From JAOUGY01 sp963785075 (GTDB lineage Bacteria > Actinomycetota > Acidimicrobiia > Spongiisociales > ZC4RG35): a stretch of 64,000 nucleotides of DNA. Below, in pieces: positions 18,302-26,830 of this stretch. The stretch covers positions 157,861 to 221,860 of the forward strand of contig CAWATW010000008.1 in NCBI GenBank assembly GCA_963785075.1, written 5' to 3'. The first letter of the stretch is position 1. Each line of letters begins with the position of its first letter. The notes under the pieces were generated by a model. That model was not told the DNA's origin. It ran no database searches and saw only the letters and a list, made by a program, of their open reading frames with translations. Position numbers and translations under genes: made by a program.

Positions 18302-18685
18302 TCAGAGGGTTTGCCCGGCATCGATCATCTCCGCCGCCCGAACCGCCCGGCGATCCCGGGTTTCCTGTCGGCTCGCCCCGTCGACCCAGGCAGCGAACGC
18401 CCACCGATGTGAGAACGCGAGCGCATCGAAGCGAACTCGCACATCGGAGCGAACCTCGAGGATCGAGACCAGCTCGGCCGGGATTTCGAGTGTCCTGGGC
18501 GAGTCGTCGACGGTCAACGACACACGGACGGTGTCTCCGACGTTCTTCCCGATCGCAGCGCGCGGCGCGTTGTGGATGCCGAGGATGGCTCGTCCGCCCA
18601 TCGAGACCACGTTGCCGGCCGCCACGTATGAGTCGTAGGTCGCGAGGACCCGTGTGGAACGAGCCGTGCCGAACTCGGTGCGCAC
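18302..18685 (-). CDS. DUF1905 / YdeI-like protein (start uncertain)
   Basis: 127 residues from the first standard start (GTG 18685). It has a DUF1905 beta domain (SMGGRAILGIHNAPRAAIGK, VRVSLTVDDSPR) and a YdeI/OmpD-associated C-terminal helix motif (LAFSHRWAFAAWVDGASRQE). Family homology clearly begins earlier: the same frame upstream reads LADRLEFESVIEDARGGGAF, typical of the DUF1905 N-terminus. There is no ATG, GTG or TTG between that point and the acyl-CoA dehydrogenase stop at 18782. The true start may be CTG at 18763 or 18751, coupled to the preceding gene. Function unknown. Confidence 0.75.
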   Translation of the reverse strand: MRTEFGTARSTRVLATYDSYVAAGNVVSMGGRAILGIHNAPRAAIGKNVGDTVRVSLTVDDSPRTLEIPAELVSILEVRSDVRVRFDALAFSHRWAFAAWVDGASRQETRDRRAVRAAEMIDAGQTL

Positions 18686-18781
18686 GTCGAAAGGGCACGC
18701 GATGAAGGCTCCTCCACCACGGGCATCCTCGATGACGCTCTCGAACTCCAGACGATCTGCCAGCGACTCAGGACAGCCTGA

Positions 18782-20002
18782 TCACCGGGGACTCGGTTCC
18801 TTGGGCAAGCCGAGGATCATCTCGCCGATGATGTTGCGCTGGATCTCGTTGGTGCCGGCGTAGATCGTCCCGGCCCGGGCGTTGAGAAACACCGTCTGCC
18901 ACGAGGCTGTGGAGTTGGGGGCGTTGTAGTCGTCGCTCCTGAACGCCGACGACGGACGGCGCCCTTCGGCGACCAGACCTGCCGGGCCCAGAATGTCCAT
19001 CGCCAACTCCGTGACCTCTTTGTGATAGTCGCTCCACCACACTTTGGTGATCGCCGCTTCAGGCCCGGGCTTCTGCCCCTGGGCGAATCGGGTGAGCGCC
19101 GAATACCCCATGAAGCGCATGATCTCGACTTTGGCGTAGGCCTTCGCCAGGCGGTCCCGGATTTCGGGATCGCCGGCAGCACCGGTTTCTCCCGCCAATT
19201 CGAACAACCGATCCAGCTCGTTGCGAAAGGCGATGCCCAACACGGCGGCGTCCTTGCCGCGCTCGAATCCGAGCAGGGCCATCGTCACGCGCCAGCCATC
19301 GTTCACCTGTCCGATCAGGTTGTCCCGGCGCGTACGCGCATCGGTGAAGAAGACCTCGTTGAATTCCGACTCCCCCGACAACATCTTGATGGGCCGGACC
19401 TCCACGCCGGGCTGGTCCATGGGCACCAGCAAGAACGTGATTCCCCGGTGCTTGGGCGCCTCGGGGTCGGTGCGAGCCACCACGAAGATCCAGTTGGCCA
19501 GGTGACCGGCCGACGTCCAGATCTTCTGCCCGTTGATGATCCATTCGTCGCCGTCGAGTACGGCACGCGTCTTGACGCCTGCCAGATCCGAACCGGCGTC
19601 CGGCTCCGAGTACCCCTGGCACCAGACATGCTCGCCCGACAGCAGCTTTGGGAGGAAGTGCCTCTTCTGCGCTTCGGTCCCGAGGGTGAGCATGGTGTTG
19701 CCGAGCATTCCGATCGAGAACGCATCGTTCATGCCCCCGGATGGGACGCCGGCTCTGGCGAGCTCCTCGTGGACGACCATGGCCTCGATCTCCGTCAGGC
19801 CCCGCCCGCCGTACTCGACCGGCCACTCGAGGCCGAGCCAGCCTCCCTCGTACAGCTTCGTCCGCCATTCGGTGCGGAACGCCTCCAGTGCCTCGAGGTC
19901 GAGGGTCCCGGTTCCGCCCCAGTCTCGAGGAAGGTTGTCGCCGAGCCAGGATTTCACCTCTGCCCGGATCTTCTCTGCAGAGTCTGGATAACTGAAGTCC
20001 AT
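18782..20002 (-). CDS. acyl-CoA dehydrogenase
   Basis: 406 residues from the ATG at 20002 (MDFSYPDSAEK), which has GAGGG six bases upstream; the frame extends to 20107 without need. Visible are the flavin-binding signatures CQGYSEPDAGSDLAGVKTRA and WIINGQKIWTSAGHLANWIF, and the C-terminal TIYAGTNEIQRNIIGEMILG. This dehydrogenase class passes electrons from acyl-CoA to electron-transfer flavoprotein in fatty acid, sterol or branched-chain breakdown. The chain-length preference cannot be read. No ETF or other beta-oxidation gene is nearby. Confidence 0.93.
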   Translation of the reverse strand: MDFSYPDSAEKIRAEVKSWLGDNLPRDWGGTGTLDLEALEAFRTEWRTKLYEGGWLGLEWPVEYGGRGLTEIEAMVVHEELARAGVPSGGMNDAFSIGMLGNTMLTLGTEAQKRHFLPKLLSGEHVWCQGYSEPDAGSDLAGVKTRAVLDGDEWIINGQKIWTSAGHLANWIFVVARTDPEAPKHRGITFLLVPMDQPGVEVRPIKMLSGESEFNEVFFTDARTRRDNLIGQVNDGWRVTMALLGFERGKDAAVLGIAFRNELDRLFELAGETGAAGDPEIRDRLAKAYAKVEIMRFMGYSALTRFAQGQKPGPEAAITKVWWSDYHKEVTELAMDILGPAGLVAEGRRPSSAFRSDDYNAPNSTASWQTVFLNARAGTIYAGTNEIQRNIIGEMILGLPKEPSPR

Positions 20003-20142
20003 CGGATCCCTCGTGTCGATCAGCCTGTTTGATTCAGGGTACCTCGGGTGGAAGTCTCCAAAGCGGGGAGTGGTCGAGAGCGGTGGACGGTCTTGGTCCG
20101 CAATCACTCCTACCGTGATCGCACGAGATGAGAGGAGCTCAG

Positions 20143-20580
20143 ATGGCCTACGACTTCCAGGTTGTGATCGACTGCGCCAACCCCCATGACCTCGCCGACT
20201 GGTGGGCCGATGCCATGGGTTGGAACGTCGAACCTCAGAACCCGAGCTTCATCGACGAGATGATCTCGAAAGGATTCGCCACCGAGGAGGACACGGCCGA
20301 GCACCGGGGATCGAAGGTTTGGAAGGACGGCGCTGCCATCCGGCACCCAGACCAGCCTGACGGAGCGGCCCCGCGCCGAATCCTCTTCCAGCTCGTCCCC
20401 GAGCCGAAGTCCACCAAGAACCGGCTCCACCTCGACCTCTGGGTCGGCGCCGAGAACGTGGAATCCGAACGGTCCCGACTCGAGTCGAAGGGAGCCCGCT
20501 TCCTCCACACCGGCCAGCAAGGCCCGCACACCTGGGTCACCATGGCCGATCCCGAAGGAAACGAGTTCTGCCTGTCGTGA
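20143..20580 (+). CDS. VOC-family (glyoxalase-like) protein
   Basis: 145 residues from the ATG at 20143 (MAYDFQVVIDCANP), with AGAGGAG just upstream. It shows the vicinal oxygen chelate pattern: HDLADWWADAMGW in the first half, RLHLDLWVGAENVESERSRL in the second, and a DPEGNEFCLS ending. Such proteins are metal-dependent lyases or dioxygenases or resistance proteins; no substrate can be assigned. It is divergent from the acyl-CoA dehydrogenase. Confidence 0.82.
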   Translation: MAYDFQVVIDCANPHDLADWWADAMGWNVEPQNPSFIDEMISKGFATEEDTAEHRGSKVWKDGAAIRHPDQPDGAAPRRILFQLVPEPKSTKNRLHLDLWVGAENVESERSRLESKGARFLHTGQQGPHTWVTMADPEGNEFCLS

Positions 20581-20981
20581 GGCGGGCGGGAGCCCTCGGG
20601 TCCACCGGCCGCACGCGACCTACGGCACACAGCCGACAGCCGACGGCCTATTCACCGGCCGCCGATGCCGGGTCACGCCGGCGGCTCAGCCTTCGAGCGG
20701 CGGACGAGGTCGGAGAGCTGTTTCGTGATCCCCCGGCCGAACTCGAAGGCCGAAAGGTCGACTAGTCCCGATCGCTCCGTCGCGGTCCAACCGCGCCGAA
20801 CCCAGATCGTCGCGCCGTCCGACGATGAAGCGAACCGTGTCCACGACGCGGGTCTTCCACTGATGCCGCCGCGGTCGGCTCGCTGGCCGGGCCCCACTCG
20901 AGTCGGAGCTCGGCGCGGTCGGCTGTGGGCCGTTGGCTGTCGGCCGGCCAAGCATGCCGGCGCGTTTCCGCCCCCAGCCGC
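20581..20981. other. gap with inverted repeats and a doubtful minus-strand reading frame
   Basis: About 400 bp between the VOC gene and the end of hisA. GC-rich repeats of the CCGACAGCC type lie at both ends in inverted orientation. A minus-strand frame (20951 to 20673) ends in protein-like text (VDLSAFEFGRGITKQLSDLV) but begins in the repeat and matches no family I know. I do not call it a gene. Confidence 0.4.
20634..20649 (+). repeat. left copy of an inverted GC-rich repeat
   Basis: CCGACAGCCGACGGCC here pairs with a copy in opposite orientation near 20929-20945 (CCGACAGCCAACGGCC on the minus strand) with one mismatch. The repeats bound the gene-poor stretch before hisA. They may form a long-range hairpin or be remnants of a dispersed repeat. 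Confidence 0.5.
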
Positions 20982-21677
20982 CTACAGACCGACTGCCTCC
21001 GCGACCGTGAAGCGGCCCTCGTAGAGGGCCCGGCCGACGATCACGCCCTCGCAGCCGAGGTCGTCGACGGCGCGGATGTCATCGAGGGTGCCGACGCCGC
21101 CGCTGGCGATCACTGCGAAGCGCCCGTCGGCGAGCACGGTGCGGAGCAACTCGGTCTCGGGGCCTTCCATGGTCCCGTCGCGTCGGATCCCGGTGACCAG
21201 CATCCGCATGCACCCCGCCTCGGCGAGCCCGTCCAGGACGGCACCGAGATCACGTCCCTCGTCGAGCCATCCGGCGCCGGTCGCCTTCCCGCCTTTCACG
21301 TCGACGGCCGCCACGACCCGAGCAGGATCACCCACCTCGGACAGGATCTCGGGCTCCCACACGGCGGCCGTGCCCATGACCACTCGGGCCGCACCAGCGT
21401 CGAACGCCCGACGGGCCAGCTCGGCGGTGCGGATTCCACCGCCCACCTGGAATGGAACGCCGGCGGCCGCGAATGACTCCCAAAGCCCCGCATCGGGCTC
21501 GCCGGTCTTGGCACCCATCAGATCGACGACGTGCACCAGTGCTGCTCCACCGTCGATCCACTTCCGGGCCTGAGTGACCGGATCTGCTGCGTATACCGTG
21601 ACCCGGTCGTAGTCGCCGTGCATCAAGCGCACCACCTCGCCGCCGAGCACGTCGACGGCAGGAATGATCTGGATCAC
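20982..21677 (-). CDS. hisA: ProFAR isomerase (histidine biosynthesis)
   Basis: 231 residues, a TIM barrel. IIPAVDVLGGEVVRL carries the first catalytic Asp, and VTGIRRDGTMEGPE the second region; IASGGVGTLDDIRA and VIVGRALYEGRF are the phosphate-binding ends. It converts ProFAR to PRFAR, the fourth step of histidine synthesis. The GTG start is at 21677. It is transcribed away from the yerC-hisG operon, sharing a 72-bp intergenic region with a long palindrome, which suggests common control. Confidence 0.95.
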   Translation of the reverse strand: MIQIIPAVDVLGGEVVRLMHGDYDRVTVYAADPVTQARKWIDGGAALVHVVDLMGAKTGEPDAGLWESFAAAGVPFQVGGGIRTAELARRAFDAGAARVVMGTAAVWEPEILSEVGDPARVVAAVDVKGGKATGAGWLDEGRDLGAVLDGLAEAGCMRMLVTGIRRDGTMEGPETELLRTVLADGRFAVIASGGVGTLDDIRAVDDLGCEGVIVGRALYEGRFTVAEAVGL

Positions 21678-21716
21678 TCGTCCATCCCCGTTTGTCTTCT
21701 TCCCGATTCACTGTGT

Positions 21717-21742
21717 TAACGTGCTAGAACGCTACCACGTTA
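21717..21742 (+). promoter_or_regulatory. palindromic operator candidate between hisA and the his operon
   Basis: TAACGTG-c-TA and TA-c-CACGTTA are perfect inverted arms around GAACGC. The site ends 7 bp before the ATG of the YerC-type regulator and lies about 40 bp upstream of the hisA start. The neighbouring gene encodes a TrpR-fold DNA-binding protein, so this is the natural candidate for its operator, controlling both arms of the histidine locus. Confidence 0.65.
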
Positions 21743-21749
21743 GGACGAC

Positions 21750-22046
21750 ATGACCGACCGCGACTGGCGCAACCCCCACATGCAATCGCTGTTCGAGACG
21801 ATCCTCGGCCTCGATGACAGCGACGACGCCGCCGATTTCTTCCGCGACCTGTGCACGTTGCGTGAACTCGAAGACATGAGCCAGCGATGGGCCGTCGTGC
21901 GTCTCCTCGACAAAGGGCACTCGTATCGCGAGGTGTCGGATCTCACCGGCGCCTCCACCGCAACGATCACCCGGATCAACCAGTGGCTCACACGCGGGAC
22001 CGGAGGCTATCGACGCGCGCTCGACCGACTCGCCGCATCGACATGA
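21750..22046 (+). CDS. TrpR-related YerC/YecD-type DNA-binding protein, likely histidine repressor
   Basis: 98 residues. The helix-turn-helix is seen in MSQRWAVVRLLDKGHSYREV followed by SDLTGASTATITRINQWL, characteristic of the YerC/YecD branch of the TrpR superfamily. In Firmicutes related proteins have been predicted to regulate histidine genes. Here it is the first gene of hisG-D-B-H-F-IE, with its stop overlapping the hisG ATG, and a palindrome lies just before it. Negative control of the locus by a histidine-related ligand is inferred. Confidence 0.85.
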   Translation: MTDRDWRNPHMQSLFETILGLDDSDDAADFFRDLCTLRELEDMSQRWAVVRLLDKGHSYREVSDLTGASTATITRINQWLTRGTGGYRRALDRLAAST

Positions 22047-22888
22047 CGTTTGCCCTCGCCGTACCGAACAAGGGGCGCCTCAAGGAGCCGTCGTTGAAGC
22101 TCCTACGGGATGCCGGCCTCTCCTTCGAGGTCACCGAACGCGCCTTGTCGGTCCCTGTCCGCAACGTGGACATGGAGCTCCTGTTCGTCCGAACCGAGGA
22201 CATCCCCGAGCTGGTCTCGGACGGAGTCGCGGACGTCGGTATCACCGGTGTCGATCTCGTCGCCGAACATGGCAACGGGCTTCGGAGCATCGTGGAGCTC
22301 GGCTACGGACACTGCCGGTTGGTCGCTGCGGTCCCCAATGCCTCACCGATCGAGAAGACCGATGAGTTCTCGGGTCTGCGGGTGGCCACCGCCCATCCGC
22401 ATGCCACGTCGACCTACTTCGCAGAACGATCCATCGATGTCGATGTTGTGGCATTGCGGGGATCGGTGGAAGTGGCGACCAAAATCGGGGTGGCGGACGC
22501 GATCGTCGATCTGGTGTCGACCGGCTCGACGCTCAGGGTCAACGGCCTGCGAGCGGTCGGAACACTCATCGAGTCTCAGGCGATCTTGGTCAGCCGTGCT
22601 GCCGACGTCGACGACACCCGGGTGCAGCAGGTCGCCACCGCCCTCCGGGCAGTGACCGCCGGCCGCCGCAAGCGGTACCTCCTCCTCAACGCCCCCACCA
22701 CCGCCCTCGACGCCATCATCGACCTCATTCCCGGCCTCGAGGCGCCGACGGTGGTCCCCCTCGCCGAGGAAGGATGGGTCGCCATCCACTCGGTCGTCGA
22801 CGCCGAACACCTCTGGGAGCTCCTGCCCGAGCTCGAAGCCGCCGGAGGCAAAGGAATCCTGGTCCTCCCGATCGAGCAGCTGCTGTGA
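22043..22888 (+). CDS. hisG: ATP phosphoribosyltransferase (long form)
   Basis: 281 residues from the ATG overlapping the regulator stop. VPNKGRLKEPSLKLLRDAGL is the N-terminal signature, and TGSTLRVNGLRAVGT the PRPP-binding loop. The C-terminal 75 residues (APTVVPLAEEGWVAIHSVVD) are the regulatory domain of the long form, normally a hexamer inhibited by histidine. It catalyses the first, committed step. Being the long form, it does not need a HisZ partner. Confidence 0.95.
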   Translation: MTFALAVPNKGRLKEPSLKLLRDAGLSFEVTERALSVPVRNVDMELLFVRTEDIPELVSDGVADVGITGVDLVAEHGNGLRSIVELGYGHCRLVAAVPNASPIEKTDEFSGLRVATAHPHATSTYFAERSIDVDVVALRGSVEVATKIGVADAIVDLVSTGSTLRVNGLRAVGTLIESQAILVSRAADVDDTRVQQVATALRAVTAGRRKRYLLLNAPTTALDAIIDLIPGLEAPTVVPLAEEGWVAIHSVVDAEHLWELLPELEAAGGKGILVLPIEQLL

Positions 22889-22894
22889 TGTATA

Positions 22895-22922
22895 GGTCTC
22901 CAGTCTCCGGTCGCCAGTCTCC
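22895..22922 (+). repeat. two 14-bp tandem repeats between hisG and hisD
   Basis: GGTCTCCAGTCTCC is followed directly by GGTCGCCAGTCTCC, differing at one base. They fill part of the 61-bp hisG-hisD gap, the only sizeable gap in the operon. A role in mRNA processing or as a dispersed repeat cannot be told. Confidence 0.6.
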
Positions 22923-22949
22923 AGCCCGAGATCGTTCCAGGCGGTCACA

Positions 22950-24239
22950 ATGAGGTTGCGCAGGATCGACCTCGATGCACTGTCGCTCGCCGAACGGCGG
23001 GCCTTGCTGCGACGTTCCGCCGTCCCCGAGCGGGCGGTACGCGACGGCGCCGGCGCTGTCTGCGACGACGTCGCCGAGCGGGGCGACATCGCGATCGCCG
23101 AGTACGCCGACCGGTTCGGCGGGGGGTTCCGGCGTGTGAGTCCGGACGAGATCTCCCGGGCCGTCGTGCAGGCCGGACCCAAAGTGGTCGCCGCTCTGGA
23201 ATCGGCAAAGGCGAACGTCGAGTCGTATCACCGGCAGCAGCTCCCTCGCGATCTGCAGGTCGAGACCGTGGAAGGAGTGGAGATCACCCGTCGTTGGACA
23301 CCCCTCCACCGGATCGGCGCCTACGTGCCCGGCGGAAAGGCCTCGTATCCGTCATCGGTCATCATGACGGCGGTGCCGGCGAAGGTCGCCGGTGTCCAGG
23401 AGGTCGTCGTGGCCTCACCCGCCGCTCCCGACGGTTCGGTCAATCCGGCCACCCTCGCCGCCTGTGCCGTGGCGGGAGTCGACGAGGTGTGGATCATGGG
23501 CGGCGCCCAGGCGGTGGCAGCACTCGCCTACGGCACCGAAACCGTGGAACCGGTCGAGAAGATCGTCGGGCCCGGCAACGCCTGGGTCACGGCGGCGAAG
23601 CTCGCGGTCTTCGGCGTGTGTGCCATCGACCTCCCGGCGGGGCCGTCCGAGGTGCTCGTCCTCGCCGACGACACCGCCGACGCAACGCTGGTGGCCGTGG
23701 ACATGCTCTGCCAGGCCGAACACGGCCCCGACTCCCCCGCCGTGCTCGTCACGAACGACCCCGGACTGCCCGAGCGGGTCGAGGCCGAGCTCGAGCGCCT
23801 GCTCCCGGAACTCGAACGCTCCGAGATCCTCGAACAGGCCCTGGCGGAGCACGGATGGTCGGTGGTGGTTCCCGACCGGGAATCAGGCATCGACTTCGCC
23901 AACGACTACGCCGGCGAGCACGTCACGATCATGACCGCCGATCCCGACGCCGATGCCAAGCAGATCACGGCGGCCGGGTCGGTGTACGTCGGGAAGTGGT
24001 CGCCGGAGTCGGCCGGCGACTACGCCACCGGCGCCAACCACGTCCTTCCCACCGGCGGGCTCGCCGCAGCCTGCGGACCACTGTCGGTCGACGACTTCGG
24101 CTCGTGGCGGCAGGAGCAGCGCATCACCCGGGCCGGGCTCGAGCGACTGGTCGACACGATCGCCACCCTCGCGACGGCCGAGGGACTCACCGCACACCGC
24201 CTTGCCGCACAGATCCGCCTCGAACAGGAGCAACGATGA
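22950..24239 (+). CDS. hisD: histidinol dehydrogenase
   Basis: 429 residues, full length. Clear motifs are the cofactor and substrate regions GAYVPGGKASYPSSVIMTAV, IMGGAQAVAALAYGTE and KIVGPGNAWVTAAKL, the GPSEVLVLADD loop, and the zinc/catalytic region QAEHGPDS, with the C-terminal zinc ligand in NHVLPTGG. It oxidises L-histidinol to histidine in two NAD-dependent steps. Its stop overlaps the hisB ATG. It is separated from hisG by a short repeat. Confidence 0.97.
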   Translation: MRLRRIDLDALSLAERRALLRRSAVPERAVRDGAGAVCDDVAERGDIAIAEYADRFGGGFRRVSPDEISRAVVQAGPKVVAALESAKANVESYHRQQLPRDLQVETVEGVEITRRWTPLHRIGAYVPGGKASYPSSVIMTAVPAKVAGVQEVVVASPAAPDGSVNPATLAACAVAGVDEVWIMGGAQAVAALAYGTETVEPVEKIVGPGNAWVTAAKLAVFGVCAIDLPAGPSEVLVLADDTADATLVAVDMLCQAEHGPDSPAVLVTNDPGLPERVEAELERLLPELERSEILEQALAEHGWSVVVPDRESGIDFANDYAGEHVTIMTADPDADAKQITAAGSVYVGKWSPESAGDYATGANHVLPTGGLAAACGPLSVDDFGSWRQEQRITRAGLERLVDTIATLATAEGLTAHRLAAQIRLEQEQR

Positions 24240-24820
24240 CCAGAACCGCCAAGGTGAACCGCGAGACGAAAGAGACGAACGTCGCCGTCGATCTCGATCT
24301 CGACGGCTCGGGACAGGTTTCGGTGACCACCGGGGTCGGGTTCTTCGACCACCTGCTCACCTCGTTCGGGCATCACGGGATGTTCGACCTCACGGTCGAG
24401 ACGACCGGCGACATCCACGTCGACGATCACCACACGGTCGAGGACACAGCCCTGGTTCTGGGTGAGGCGTTCGCCGCCGCCCTCGGCGATCGCAGAGGGA
24501 TCTCCCGATTCGGCGACGCCACCGTCCCGATGGACGAGGCCCGCGCCACCGCCGTGGTCGACATCTCCGGCAGGGCCTACTCGGTGTTCGAGCTCCCGTT
24601 CTCCCAGCCCATGCTGGGGAGCCTCTCGACCCAGAACATCCCCCACGCGCTCGAGGCGTTCACCCGCACGGCGGGCATCACGCTCCACATCACCGCCATC
24701 GGGGCGAACGACCATCACATCGCCGAGGCCGCCTTCAAGGCGCTGGCTCGCGCCATGCGGGCTGCGGTGGCCACCGACCCGCGGCGAGCCGGGATCGCCT
24801 CCACCAAAGGCGTGCTGTGA
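24236..24820 (+). CDS. hisB: imidazoleglycerol-phosphate dehydratase
   Basis: 194 residues, monofunctional; there is no phosphatase domain. Metal-binding His clusters are DHLLTSFGHHG, HVDDHHTVEDTALVLG and GANDHHIAEAAFKALA. The start overlaps the hisD stop (ATGA) and the stop overlaps the hisH GTG. No hisC or histidinol-phosphatase gene is in the window, so those steps must be encoded elsewhere. Confidence 0.97.
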   Translation: MTRTAKVNRETKETNVAVDLDLDGSGQVSVTTGVGFFDHLLTSFGHHGMFDLTVETTGDIHVDDHHTVEDTALVLGEAFAAALGDRRGISRFGDATVPMDEARATAVVDISGRAYSVFELPFSQPMLGSLSTQNIPHALEAFTRTAGITLHITAIGANDHHIAEAAFKALARAMRAAVATDPRRAGIASTKGVL

Positions 24821-25446
24821 CGGCGCGGATCGCAGTCGTCGATCACGGCGCCGGGAATCTGGTGTCGATCGCCCGGGGCCTGGAGCGGGCCGGCGCCGAA
24901 GTCGTCGTCGCCGCAGGACCGGAAGGCCTCGAAGGTGTGACAGGGGTCGTGCTGCCGGGAGTCGGGGCCACGCATTCGGTCATGGAGGGGATCCGCAACG
25001 CCGGGTTCGAGGACGCCCTTCACTCCCTCGACGCCCCCCTGTTCGGCATCTGCGTCGGAATGCAGGTGCTGTTCGAGACGAGCGAAGAGGACGGCGCCGA
25101 GTGCCTGGGTCTGATCGGTGGATCGGTCCGGCGACTGACGAACGCCCCCCGCCTGCCGCACATCGGGTGGAATCAGCTCCGTCTCGCCGATCACGATCCC
25201 CTCTTCGCCGGGCTCGGGGACGAACCGATCGTCTACTTCGTGCACTCGTACGCACCGGTGCCCGACGATCTGGCTGCGGCGATCGCCTGGACGTCGTATG
25301 ACGATCCTTTCGTTGCCGCCGTCCGGAAGGGGCGCGTGAGCGGGACGCAGTTCCACCCCGAGCGCTCGGGGGATCCGGGCCTTCGTATGCTTGCCAACTT
25401 CGTGGCGGAATGCGCGGTTCCGGCGTCGGTCGGAGACGCGTCGTGA
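24817..25446 (+). CDS. hisH: imidazole glycerol phosphate synthase, glutaminase subunit
   Basis: 209 residues. A class I amidotransferase with the nucleophile Cys in FGICVGMQVLFE and the His/Glu pair in GTQFHPERSG. GAGNLVSIARGLERAG is the usual N-terminus. It feeds ammonia to HisF. The GTG overlaps the hisB stop and the stop overlaps the hisF GTG. Confidence 0.96.
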   Translation: MTARIAVVDHGAGNLVSIARGLERAGAEVVVAAGPEGLEGVTGVVLPGVGATHSVMEGIRNAGFEDALHSLDAPLFGICVGMQVLFETSEEDGAECLGLIGGSVRRLTNAPRLPHIGWNQLRLADHDPLFAGLGDEPIVYFVHSYAPVPDDLAAAIAWTSYDDPFVAAVRKGRVSGTQFHPERSGDPGLRMLANFVAECAVPASVGDAS

Positions 25447-26216
25447 CACTCCGCACCCGAGTCATCCCGTGTCTCGACGTGGCAGACGGCCGCGTCGTCA
25501 AAGGGGTCAACTTCGTCAACCTGACCGACGAGGGCGATCCCGTCGAACTGGCCGAGCGCTACGCCGAGGAGGGCGCGGATGAGATCTGCTACCTCGACAT
25601 CTCGGCAGCGCCGGAGGGTCGCTCGACGCTGTTGAACGTGGTCCGCCGAACCGCCCAGAACGTGTTCGTGCCGCTGACCGTGGGAGGTGGCGTGCGGGAG
25701 CCAGACGACATGAAGGCGGCGCTCCGCGCCGGTGCCGACAAGGTGAGCGTCAACACCGCAGCAGTGAGCGACCCCGCCCTCATCGAACAGTGCGCTCGGC
25801 GGTTCGGACGGCAGTGCGTGGTGCTCGCCATCGACGCCAAGTCACGCGTTCGCTCCGACGGTTCCACCTGGTTCGAGGTGGTCGTGAAGGGCGGTCGCAA
25901 GCCGACAGGAATCGACGCCATCGATTGGGCACGAACGGGAACGAAGCTTGGCGCCGGGGAGATCCTATTGACCTCGATGGATCGTGACGGCACCAAGGAC
26001 GGTTTCGACATCCCGCTCACCAGGGCCGTTTCGGACGCTGTCACCGTCCCCGTCATAGCCTCGGGCGGGGCGGGGGTCGAAGACCATCTCGTCGAGGCTG
26101 TGATCGAGGGCGGGGCGTCGGCGGTGCTCGCCGCTTCGATCTTCCACCGGCGTGAGATCGAGATCGACCGCGTCAAGGAGGTCATGCAATCGGCCGGAAT
26201 CCCGGTGCGCCGATGA
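25443..26216 (+). CDS. hisF: imidazole glycerol phosphate synthase, cyclase subunit
   Basis: 257 residues from the GTG at 25443, which overlaps the hisH stop; the frame is open further upstream but homology begins at TLRTRVIPCLDVADGRVVKG. Catalytic Asp residues are in IPCLDVADG and LLTSMDRDGTKDGF. The phosphate loops are VGGGVREPDD and ASGGAGVEDH. It forms imidazole glycerol phosphate and AICAR from PRFAR. Confidence 0.97.
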   Translation: MTLRTRVIPCLDVADGRVVKGVNFVNLTDEGDPVELAERYAEEGADEICYLDISAAPEGRSTLLNVVRRTAQNVFVPLTVGGGVREPDDMKAALRAGADKVSVNTAAVSDPALIEQCARRFGRQCVVLAIDAKSRVRSDGSTWFEVVVKGGRKPTGIDAIDWARTGTKLGAGEILLTSMDRDGTKDGFDIPLTRAVSDAVTVPVIASGGAGVEDHLVEAVIEGGASAVLAASIFHRREIEIDRVKEVMQSAGIPVRR

Positions 26217-26806
26217 CCTCCGGAGACATGATCCCTGCCATCGTCCAGGACGCCGACACGAGGCGAGTGCTGATGATGGCGTGGATGAATCCGGAGGCCC
26301 GCCGGCTCACCGAGGAGACCGGGTTCGTGCACTTCTGGTCGAGGTCCCGGCAGGAACTCTGGAAAAAGGGCGAGACGTCGGGCAACACCCTCTCGCTGGT
26401 CGAGATCCGCTCGGATTGTGACGACGACACGCTGCTCGTCATCGCCCGGCCGGCCGGCCCGGCGTGTCACACGGGCGCCGACACCTGCTGGGAACAGACC
26501 AACGACGCCGGTTTCGCCCGGCTGGAGCGTCTGTGGTCGGTGATCGACCAACGCGCCACCGAGCGCCCGGAGGGCTCATACACGACCAAGCTGATCGAGG
26601 AAGGCCCCGACCTCCCGGCCCGCAAGGTCACCGAGGAGGCCGTCGAGGTTCTGATGGCCGCCAAGGACCACGCCGCCGGTGCCGCCGACGACCACCGGTT
26701 GGCCGAGGAGATCGCCGACCTCATCTACCACCTGCTCGTGGTGATCAGAGAGCGAGGCCTCGATCCCGGCGTCGTGTTGGACGTTCTCGCCGACCGCGAA
26801 CGCTGA
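26213..26806 (+). CDS. hisIE: bifunctional phosphoribosyl-AMP cyclohydrolase / phosphoribosyl-ATP pyrophosphatase
   Basis: 197 residues joining HisI (1-112) and HisE (about 113-197). HisI has VLMMAWMNPEA, LWKKGETSGNTL and the zinc/metal segment DCDDDTLL plus GPACHTGADTC. HisE has the MazG-like YTTKLIEEGPDLPARKVTEE and AEEIADLIYHLLV. The two parts carry out steps 3 and 2 of the pathway. It is the last gene of the operon, overlapping the hisF stop. Confidence 0.96.
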   Translation: MTSGDMIPAIVQDADTRRVLMMAWMNPEARRLTEETGFVHFWSRSRQELWKKGETSGNTLSLVEIRSDCDDDTLLVIARPAGPACHTGADTCWEQTNDAGFARLERLWSVIDQRATERPEGSYTTKLIEEGPDLPARKVTEEAVEVLMAAKDHAAGAADDHRLAEEIADLIYHLLVVIRERGLDPGVVLDVLADRER

Positions 26807-26830
26807 CCAACTCGGCGACGACCCAGACGG

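Noticed and set aside
18782..18784. Readthrough of the acyl-CoA dehydrogenase stop into the DUF1905 frame (fusion protein)
   Set aside because: The dehydrogenase ends at its normal family length, and the two families occur separately. The shared frame is coincidence.
20673..20951. Minus-strand frame of 92 codons before hisA
   Set aside because: It starts inside a repeat, matches no family I know and lacks a ribosome site. Left as gap sequence.
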